The notes under the pieces: generated by a model
Databases searched by the model: none
What the model was told of the DNA's origin: nothing
Seen by the model: only the letters and a program-made list of their open reading frames with translations
Shown here: piece by piece, positions 1 through 5,094 of the stretch
Numbering within the stretch: position 1 is the first letter of the stretch
How the letters are laid out: each line of letters opens with the position of its first letter
Translations under genes and position numbers: made by a program
NCBI GenBank assembly: GCA_913054445.1
Contig: CAJXIK010000144.1
Coordinates: 1 to 5,488, forward strand
DNA length: 5,488 nt
From: an uncultured Bermanella sp.
GTDB taxonomy: Bacteria > Pseudomonadota > Gammaproteobacteria > Pseudomonadales > Oceanobacteraceae
Direction: 5' to 3'

Positions 1-15
1 GCAGGGAAAGAAAAT

Positions 16-66
16 CTCGAGGGCAACTTAGTTATTGTTGTTGTTCGTGCCCTGGATGGTTTCGAG
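16..66 (-). terminator. Possible 3' hairpin/terminator of the CrcZ-like RNA
   Basis: On the minus strand AGGGCA (53-48) pairs perfectly with TGCCCT (25-20) around a 22-nt loop that carries the last A-rich motif. CTCG (66-63) can add four pairs with CGAG (19-16) across a 9-nt bulge. A loose U-rich tract, ATTTTCTTT, follows at 15-7. The U tract is interrupted and the stem is weak, so this may only be a motif-presenting hairpin, with the true terminator lying outside the window. Confidence 0.3.
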
Positions 67-200
67 TGCTTTATTATTTTTATTATGGGGTCGAGCGGTG
101 TTTTGAGTATCTGGTGCGCCCTTGTTGTTATTTTAATAATGGGTCACTACACACTCAGAACACGACTACAGTTATGCCTGTTATTTTAAGTATTATGGCG

Positions 201-250
201 AGCGCTCGGCGGACATTTTTTTATTGTTATTAGTGTGCTCACCGAGCGCT
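201..250 (-). other. RNA hairpin presenting an A-rich motif in its loop
   Basis: A perfect 9-bp inverted repeat (AGCGCTCGG at 250-242 with CCGAGCGCT at 209-201, minus strand) closes a 32-nt loop containing the second A-rich motif (231-216). An enclosing 8-bp pairing, TGGGTCAC at 261-254 with GTGACCCA at 147-140, is compatible with it. Together they would form a branched domain holding motifs two and three. Seen by eye, not by an energy calculation. Confidence 0.6.
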
Positions 251-308
251 TGCGTGACCCACTTTGTTATTTTTAGAAGTGTGTGTCGCGCTAACTTACC
301 TAATGTAT

Positions 309-324
309 TGCAGTTGCCGTGCCA
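309..324 (-). promoter_or_regulatory. Sigma-54 (-24/-12) promoter of the CrcZ-like RNA
   Basis: The minus strand reads TGGCACGGCAACTGCA, against the RpoN consensus TGGCACG-N4-TTGCW. The invariant GG (323-322) and GC (311-310) are exactly 10 nt apart, and the only departure in the core is C for the first T of TTGC. Transcription would start near 298-300. The downstream neighbour is the A-rich RNA and the upstream gene is the sigma-54 activator CbrB, which fits the known CbrB-crcZ relation. Confidence 0.9.
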
Positions 325-343
325 ATTTATAAAAATCCTTTAA

Positions 344-356
344 AATCAGTTGGTTA
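344..356 (+). promoter_or_regulatory. Candidate IHF site between enhancer and sigma-54 promoter
   Basis: AATCAGTTGGTTA matches the IHF core consensus WATCAR-N4-TTR at every constrained position. An A/T-rich tract (326-343) lies on its 5' side, as is common in strong IHF sites. It lies about 20 bp upstream of the -24 element and about 40 bp from the nearest TGTTAC/GTAACA half-site. That is where an IHF bend would bring an enhancer-bound activator onto sigma54 polymerase. IHF binding itself is inference. Confidence 0.6.
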
Positions 357-395
357 TGGCCTCCGAGAACTTATTTTCGGGTGAACTGTCATGGC

Positions 396-446
396 TTTGT
401 TACCTCAACGGACAAAGGTGGGCAAATAGGTAACATGAGTAACAAA
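396..446 (-). promoter_or_regulatory. Candidate CbrB enhancer (TGTTAC/GTAACA half-sites)
   Basis: Reading the minus strand there are two TGTTAC half-sites in tandem (444-439 and 435-430, three bases apart) and an inverted GTAACA (403-398). TGTTACC (435-429) and GGTAACA (404-398) form a perfect 7-bp dyad around 24 bp. TTTGTTAC (446-439) and GTAACAAA (403-396) form an 8-bp one. Half-site starts are 32 and 41 bp apart, roughly three and four helical turns. From memory, published CbrB sites in Pseudomonas use TGTTAC/GTAACA inverted half-sites, though with a shorter spacer. The cluster lies about 100-150 bp upstream of the predicted transcription start, a usual enhancer distance. Confidence 0.72.
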
Positions 447-497
447 TTTGGCGCTTATGGTGGGAACTTAGGGGCTTTACTAAGCACCTCGCGGCCA

Positions 498-1874
498 CTA
501 TTTCGCCTTCTTACGGGAAATTCCTAGGCGCTGGCGGCGCTCCCACAGGCTCTTGCGGGAAATACCGAGCTTCTGTGCCAGCTCAGTCTCATTGAGTGTG
601 TTTTCATTTTCCAAGACGAAATGCTGAAAGTAATCGTCCAGCGACAGTTCGGACGGGGTCGGTGCCTTGCTCGGCTCTTCTTGTTGCAAGGAGGCCATCA
701 TGGCGGGGGCAATCTGACGGTCGCCCTGCATGTCGATGGCCATGTCTTCCGAGTCGATGTCGGCTCCGTCGTTGAGGATCACCGAGCGCTCGATGGCATT
801 CTCGAGCTCGCGCACATTGCCCGGCCAGCGATACTGGCTAATGTCCACACGGCATGCGTCGGCAAAGCTTAACAGTGGTCGGTTTAACTTACTGCAGGTG
901 CGCTCTAGTAGTTTTTCGGCCAGCTCCATGATGTCGTCGCCGCGCTCTCGTAACGGCGGCAGCTGTAGCTCCACCACGTTGAGGCGGTAATACAAATCTT
1001 GACGAAATTCCCCCTTGTGGGCCAGCTCTTTAAGAGGGCGGTGGGTGGCGGCCACTAAGCGTACATTGACCTTCTTGGCGTGTACCGACCCCACGCGGCG
1101 AATCTCGCTTTCCTGCAGCACTCTTAGTAGGCGGGCCTGGGCTTCCAAGGGCAGCTCACCAATTTCATCGAGAAACAGGGTACCGCCGTCGGCGGCCTCC
1201 ACTAACCCCACGCGCGCGGTGGTGGCACCGGTGAAGGAGCCTTTCTCGTGGCCAAACAATTCTGACTCTATGAGGTTTTCGGGGATGGCGGCGCAGTTGA
1301 CGCTGATCATGGGGGCATCGTGGCGCGGGCTCTGTTCGTGCATGGCACGAGCCACCAGTTCCTTGCCGGTGCCCGATTCTCCCAAGATCAATACCGTGGC
1401 GTCGGTGGGACTCACCTTGCCAATCATCTTAAACAGCTTCTTCATGGGGGGGCAGTTGCCGATCATGCCGCCGGTGGGGTAGTCCTTGGCCAGCTCTTTC
1501 TTGAGCACCTGATTCTGTCGTAGCAGGTTACGGCCCTTTAAAATACGCTGCACCGCCATGAGCATCTCGTCGTGATCGAAGGGCTTGGCGATGTAATCCA
1601 CCGCCCCTAGTTTCATGGCATCCACCGCACTCTTGAGGCTGGCGAAACTGGTCATGATGAGCACGGGAACAGGTTGGGCAAGGTCGATAAGTTCGGTGCC
1701 GTTGCCCCCTGGTAGGCGTAAATCGCTGACGATCATGGCAAATTGTTGCAGGTCGAAGGTCTTGGCTATGGTGAGGCTAGCAGCCTCTTCTACCTGATAG
1801 TCGTTGCGCTCCAGCAGGCGGCGCAAGGCGTTGCGAATGACCTTCTCGTCTTCCACTATCAATATTTTGCTCAT
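498..1874 (-). CDS. cbrB: CbrB, sigma-54-dependent response regulator (NtrC family)
   Basis: 458-residue cytoplasmic transcription activator, partner of CbrA. The receiver domain spans about 1-115, with acidic residues E8-D9-E10, phospho-acceptor D51, T75 and K97. The AAA+ domain spans about 135-370, with Walker A GESGTGKE (165-172), sigma-54 contact loop GSFTGA (212-217, a Ser variant of GAFTGA), Walker B LFLDE (233-237), arginine-finger region FRQDLYYR (290-297) and WPGNVREL (350-357). A Fis-type helix-turn-helix ends the protein (about 427-455, LAQKLGISRKSLWERRQRLG). It is slightly shorter than the roughly 480-residue Pseudomonas homologues, mostly in the linker before the DNA-binding helices. 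The ATG overlaps the cbrA stop as TAATG, implying coupling. The sigma-54 promoter just downstream is its expected target. Assignment as CbrB rather than NtrC rests on pairing with a transporter-kinase and on the sRNA downstream. Confidence 0.95.
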   Translation of the reverse strand: MSKILIVEDEKVIRNALRRLLERNDYQVEEAASLTIAKTFDLQQFAMIVSDLRLPGGNGTELIDLAQPVPVLIMTSFASLKSAVDAMKLGAVDYIAKPFDHDEMLMAVQRILKGRNLLRQNQVLKKELAKDYPTGGMIGNCPPMKKLFKMIGKVSPTDATVLILGESGTGKELVARAMHEQSPRHDAPMISVNCAAIPENLIESELFGHEKGSFTGATTARVGLVEAADGGTLFLDEIGELPLEAQARLLRVLQESEIRRVGSVHAKKVNVRLVAATHRPLKELAHKGEFRQDLYYRLNVVELQLPPLRERGDDIMELAEKLLERTCSKLNRPLLSFADACRVDISQYRWPGNVRELENAIERSVILNDGADIDSEDMAIDMQGDRQIAPAMMASLQQEEPSKAPTPSELSLDDYFQHFVLENENTLNETELAQKLGISRKSLWERRQRLGISRKKAK

Positions 1875-4831
1875 TAACTTACCCGCTCCTGTTGATTATT
1901 ATCTTCTTCCTGGTACTTGGGTAGGTCGATCACCACCCGTGTGCCGCTATTGAATTCGCTGTCGACTGGGCTGTCTATGCTGATGTGTCCGTAGTGATCT
2001 TCGATGATGCTATACACTAAGGACAAGCCCAGCCCGGTGCCCTTACCCACCTCTTTGGTGGTGAAGAAGGGCTCAAATATTTGCTCTATGTCGCTGGCGT
2101 TGATGCCCGTGCCCTGATCGGTTACCTCCACCGTCACTGTGTGTTCGTGCAAGATGGTTTGCACGGTGATGGTGCCGTCTGCGGGGCTAGCATCGCGGGC
2201 ATTGCTTAGCAGGTTAACGAAGACCTGTTGTAGGCGCTGGTCGTCGCCCCTCACGATGTGGCTCTGCTCACAGCGGTTGATAAACTCGATGCCGGATTCT
2301 TTGCCCGATAACAGTAGCAGGTCGATGGCGTCCTGGGCGCAGTGGTGAATGCTCACCGGCCCCTGTTCCTGATGCTGTAGGTGATTGCCGCTGTGGGAGA
2401 AGTTCATGAGGGACTGCACGATACGGGTGACGCGCTGGGTCTGCTCCAGAACTTGCTCGCCGATGTCGAGCAACACTGGGTTGTCGGTCTCGTACTTGAT
2501 GTCTTGCGCTAAGCAGGCGATGCCGGTGATGGGGTTGCCAATCTCGTGGGCGACACCGGCGGCTAGGCGGCCCACCGAGGCCAGGCGCTCGCTGTGGATA
2601 AGTTCGTCTTCCAGTAGCTGGGTCTCGGTTTGATCTTCGAGCAAGATCACGAGGCCGCCGTATTCATGGCTGTCTGGGTTTTCCAGTGCGCCCTTGTGCA
2701 GGTTGATCCAGCGCGGGCGGCCATCCACCTCGATGGTTTTCTTGTGCAGGTGGCTGCTGCTGTCTTCGATGAAATCAATTAACAGGCTGCGCAGGGGCTC
2801 TTCGAGATTGCCGATCTTGTTGCCCACCACCTCGTCGGCACTGACCCCAGTTTGCTCGATGAGGGCGCTGTTCCACATGAGAATCTCGCCGTCGGCTCCC
2901 AAGCTACAGGCCCCCATGGGCAAGCGCTCTAGGGTCTGGCGGTGAAAGCGGCGCAGGCTATCGAGCTCGGCGGCGAGGCCAGTTAAACGGGTTTGATAGA
3001 TCTCTAGGCCTTTCTCGATGAAGTGGATGTCGTGACCGGCTTGCAGCTCGCTCTTGTGTTTGAACGGCAGCCAGCGGGTGACGATACCGTGGGCCACGGT
3101 GGGGCCCATTAAGCCGGATAAATTGGCCTCCAGCTTGCCACGCAGGCGCCTGAGCTGATAGGGGCGGTGTTCGTTGTGGGCGAGGTTTAGGTCGTGTAGG
3201 GCCTGGGATAACTCTCGCTTGGCGGCCTGAGCGCCCAGCGCCTCGGTGAGGCTGGCGAGAAAATCTTGGGCATTCTTAGCCACTAATTCCTGGCGCTGCG
3301 GGGTGCCTAGGGTATCTATGCTACAGGCTTCGGCGGCGCTGGCCTCTATAGGTCGGGTGGTGCTCATGATGGAGACCACAATAAGGACGATGGAGTTGAG
3401 AGTCATGGAGGCCGAAGTGGCCAGAAACCAGGTGTCCTGATCGGTGTCGGGCAAGTAGGGCTCCAGCCAAGCCAGGGTCGGCAGGCCTAACAGTGGCAGC
3501 AACATGGTCCAAATCCAGACTATGACCCCGAGGCTTAGGCCAGACAAGAAACCCTGACGGTTGGCGGTGGGCCAGAATAACACCCCTAGCACCCCAGGCA
3601 GAAACTGCAACACCGCCACGAAGGCGATGATGCCTAAATCGGCCATGCCCTTATCTTGGCTCAAGAAGCGATAAAACACATAACTGGCGAGGAAGATGGC
3701 GGCGATGAGCCAGCGCCGAGTCCACAGCAGCCAGGCATACATGTCTTTCTTGGGGTTGAGTTCCGCTAAGGGTAGCACTAAGTGATTCAACGACATGGCG
3801 GCGATGGCGAGGGTGGTCACTATGGTGATGCCCGAGGCTGCCGCGAGCCCCCCCACGAAGGCCACTGCGGTGAGGGTAGGGCTTTGCAATTCCATGCCCA
3901 TGCCCAAGGCGAAGTATTCGGCCGGGGTCTGTAGATCTAAGAAGATACCCGCCCACAATATGGGGGGCACCATGATGGCCATGACCAGTAATATCAAGGG
4001 CAGGCCCCAGCTGGCCATGTTGAGGGCCGACGAGCTGGAGTTCTCGGTGAAGGCCATATGAAACATGTGGGGCATCACCACGCTGGAGGCAAAAAACAGC
4101 AGCAACAGTGTGCGCCACGGCCCTTCCTGAAAGGAGCGCTGCATGCTGGATAACCAGAAGTGATTGGATTGCAGCCAGAGGTCCATGTCATGGGGGCCAT
4201 CGAACACCACGAACAAGGCCACGTAGCCAAGGATGCTGATGGCCACGAGCTTAATCACCGACTCCATGGCGACGGCGAAGACTAGGCTTTCGTGTTTTTC
4301 CCGTGGGCTCACATGGCGGGCACCAAACAAGATGGCGAACAGGGTCATGACGGCGCAGTAACCGAGGGCGATGTCGGTGTGATGCAGTTCGTTGTTAAGC
4401 AACAGGAAGCTGTCGGTGACGGCGGTAATTTGCAGGGTGATGAGGGGCAGGATGGCGACGAGCATAACGAGGGTGGTGAGGGTGCCCGCCGCCCGCGAAC
4501 GAAAACGAAAGGCAAATAAGTCGGCTAGGGAGGTTAGCTGGTACGTCTTAGTGATGTGCAGGATGGGCTTTAACAATATGGGGGCCAGCACAAAGGCCCC
4601 ACTGATGCCTAGGTAATAGGTGAGGTAGCCATAACCGTATTCATGGGCCAAGCCGACACTGCCATAAAACGCCCACGCGCTGGCGTACACCCCCAGCGAC
4701 AACACATACACGGCTCGATGACGCACCAGCTTGTGCGGCAGCCAGTTTTTTTCGGTGGCATAGGCGGTGAAAAACAGCACAAATAGGTAGGTGACCACTA
4801 TGCCCACAAGGGCACCGATGCTAAAGGTCAT
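1874..4831 (-). CDS. cbrA: CbrA, SLC5-type transporter fused to sensor histidine kinase
   Basis: 985-residue inner-membrane sensor. The N-terminal half (about 1-492) is a sodium/solute symporter (SSS/SLC5) module with about 13 hydrophobic segments, near 5-24, 40-60, 70-92, 117-137, 154-172, 184-211, 239-260, 275-298, 320-345, 372-390, 398-420, 428-450 and 470-490. A STAC-like helical linker follows (about 508-600), then a PAS domain (about 630-735). The kinase core has H-box AHEIGNP with phospho-acceptor H762, N-box FVNLLSNARDA (871-881), DQGTGI (905-910), FEPFFTTK (919-926) and GKGTGLGLS (929-937). All catalytic motifs are intact. The start at 4831 is chosen because it gives ATGA overlap with cbrX, has AAGAGGGAGA upstream, begins directly at the first membrane helix, and gives the length of Pseudomonas CbrA (about 983). 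An ATG at 5065 in frame would only add a non-hydrophobic tail overlapping cbrX. In Pseudomonas the transporter module has been linked to histidine uptake. The substrate here is unknown. Confidence 0.95.
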   Translation of the reverse strand: MTFSIGALVGIVVTYLFVLFFTAYATEKNWLPHKLVRHRAVYVLSLGVYASAWAFYGSVGLAHEYGYGYLTYYLGISGAFVLAPILLKPILHITKTYQLTSLADLFAFRFRSRAAGTLTTLVMLVAILPLITLQITAVTDSFLLLNNELHHTDIALGYCAVMTLFAILFGARHVSPREKHESLVFAVAMESVIKLVAISILGYVALFVVFDGPHDMDLWLQSNHFWLSSMQRSFQEGPWRTLLLLFFASSVVMPHMFHMAFTENSSSSALNMASWGLPLILLVMAIMVPPILWAGIFLDLQTPAEYFALGMGMELQSPTLTAVAFVGGLAAASGITIVTTLAIAAMSLNHLVLPLAELNPKKDMYAWLLWTRRWLIAAIFLASYVFYRFLSQDKGMADLGIIAFVAVLQFLPGVLGVLFWPTANRQGFLSGLSLGVIVWIWTMLLPLLGLPTLAWLEPYLPDTDQDTWFLATSASMTLNSIVLIVVSIMSTTRPIEASAAEACSIDTLGTPQRQELVAKNAQDFLASLTEALGAQAAKRELSQALHDLNLAHNEHRPYQLRRLRGKLEANLSGLMGPTVAHGIVTRWLPFKHKSELQAGHDIHFIEKGLEIYQTRLTGLAAELDSLRRFHRQTLERLPMGACSLGADGEILMWNSALIEQTGVSADEVVGNKIGNLEEPLRSLLIDFIEDSSSHLHKKTIEVDGRPRWINLHKGALENPDSHEYGGLVILLEDQTETQLLEDELIHSERLASVGRLAAGVAHEIGNPITGIACLAQDIKYETDNPVLLDIGEQVLEQTQRVTRIVQSLMNFSHSGNHLQHQEQGPVSIHHCAQDAIDLLLLSGKESGIEFINRCEQSHIVRGDDQRLQQVFVNLLSNARDASPADGTITVQTILHEHTVTVEVTDQGTGINASDIEQIFEPFFTTKEVGKGTGLGLSLVYSIIEDHYGHISIDSPVDSEFNSGTRVVIDLPKYQEEDNNQQERVS
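1886..1890 (-). promoter_or_regulatory. cbrB ribosome binding site inside the cbrA 3' end
   Basis: AGGAG (minus strand) lies within the last codons of cbrA, 11 nt before the cbrB ATG, a rather long spacing. Ribosomes ending cbrA at the overlapping TAA would reach the cbrB start, so re-initiation probably helps translation. Confidence 0.65.
1891..1908 (-). promoter_or_regulatory. A-rich Hfq/Crc-like site next to the cbrB RBS
   Basis: The minus strand reads AAGAAGATAATAATCAAC directly before the AGGAG of cbrB, giving successive AAN-type repeats like the CA motifs that Hfq/Crc binds on catabolite-repressed mRNAs. It also encodes cbrA residues around EEDNNQ, so part of the A-richness may be coding. 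Hfq/Crc control of cbrB translation has been described in Pseudomonas. Its operation here is inferred from position alone. Confidence 0.5.
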
Positions 4832-5010
4832 GAGTCGTCTCCCTCTTGAGCCTGCCAGTGTTGTAACCAGATAGAGACGGCGATGAGGACGAGCCACAGG
4901 GCGAACGGTCGATACCAAGCGCCAGCGGGCGCCAGCCACCAGTCGACGATGACCGGAGATACAAGGAAAGCCGCAAAGACAAGTGACAGGATCAATCTGT
5001 GTGAGTGCAT
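4828..5010 (-). CDS. cbrX: CbrX-like small two-helix membrane protein
   Basis: 60-residue protein with two hydrophobic segments (about 6-26, RLILSLVFAAFLVSPVIVDWW, and about 33-50, WYRPFALWLVLIAVSIWL). These are joined by a short APAG-containing turn and followed by a polar acidic tail ending EGDDS. A GGAAAA element lies 2 nt before the ATG-proximal CC, a modest ribosome site. Its TGA overlaps the cbrA ATG as ATGA, so the two are almost certainly co-translated. A small hydrophobic gene, cbrX, occupies this same position in Pseudomonas. More widely, small two-helix proteins (for example DUF3311, DUF485 or DUF4212 types) precede SSS transporters. A role in assembling or tuning the CbrA transporter half is plausible but not shown. 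The symbol is based on position and topology, not alignment. Confidence 0.82.
   Translation of the reverse strand: MHSHRLILSLVFAAFLVSPVIVDWWLAPAGAWYRPFALWLVLIAVSIWLQHWQAQEGDDS
4839..4847 (-). promoter_or_regulatory. cbrA ribosome binding site within cbrX
   Basis: AAGAGGGAG on the minus strand, ending 7 nt before the ATG at 4831, lies inside the last cbrX codons. It is the main reason, with the ATGA overlap, for preferring this start over the in-frame ATG 78 codons upstream. Confidence 0.75.
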
Positions 5011-5046
5011 GGTTTTCCAGGTGGCAGACAGGGTGGCATGGGTCAG

Positions 5047-5065
5047 ATGTTACTGTGGGTAACAT
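5047..5065. promoter_or_regulatory. Perfect TGTTAC/GTAACA dyad in the cbrX leader, candidate CbrB operator
   Basis: ATGTTAC (5047-5053), five bases, GTAACAT (5059-5065): a perfect 7-bp inverted repeat. Its half-sites are identical to those at 396-446 upstream of the CrcZ-like RNA. Half-site starts are 11 bp apart, about one helical turn. It covers the candidate -10 of the cbrX promoter, so binding there would be expected to repress. As RNA it could also form a small leader hairpin. Confidence 0.55.
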
Positions 5066-5075
5066 GCGAGGGCAA
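5047..5075 (-). promoter_or_regulatory. Candidate sigma-70 promoter of cbrX-cbrA-cbrB
   Basis: TTGCCC (5075-5070) and TAACAT (5052-5047) each match 4 of 6 bases of the -35 and -10 consensus and are separated by exactly 17 bp. Transcription would start near 5040, about 30 nt before the cbrX ATG. The hexamers are ordinary matches, so this is a moderate call. No -24/-12 motif was seen upstream of cbrX. Confidence 0.4.
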
Positions 5076-5094
5076 GTAGCTGGGGTGTTCTATG

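Larger units (their letters stand above)
1..299 (-). ncRNA. crcZ: CrcZ-like small regulatory RNA (3' end uncertain, may run past window)
   Basis: In Pseudomonas, CrcZ is a several-hundred-nucleotide RNA encoded just after cbrB. It binds Hfq (with Crc) through repeated A-rich 'CA' motifs and thereby lifts carbon catabolite repression. Here the AT-rich stretch after cbrB has no credible ORF but shows six such motifs on the minus strand: 275-262 (AAAAATAACAAAG), 231-216 (AATAACAATAAAAAAA), 187-179 (AAAATAACA), 134-122 (AAAATAACAACAA), 84-70 (AATAAAAATAATAAA) and 45-31 (AACAACAACAATAAC). They are separated by GC-richer segments that can pair with each other. The start at about 299 is inferred from the -24/-12 promoter at 324-309. 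The 3' end is not certain: a weak terminator-like hairpin lies at 66-16, and otherwise the RNA continues beyond base 1. Identity rests on synteny, promoter and motifs, not on alignment. Confidence 0.88.

Noticed and set aside
467..484. Hairpin CTTAG/CTAAG after cbrB as a Rho-independent terminator
   Set aside because: The stem has only 5 bp with two G-C pairs, and there is no U run after it on the minus strand.
3651..4118. 155-codon minus-strand frame inside cbrA (and several plus-strand frames within cbrA and cbrB)
   Set aside because: All lie within well-supported conserved coding sequence in another frame, have no family features, and are expected in GC-rich genes.
4832..5065. In-frame 78-codon N-terminal extension of CbrA starting at an ATG at 5065
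   Set aside because: The extension lacks the character of a membrane protein, overlaps cbrX fully, its ATG sits inside the promoter dyad, and it has no good ribosome site. The 985-residue form fits the family length and begins at the first helix.
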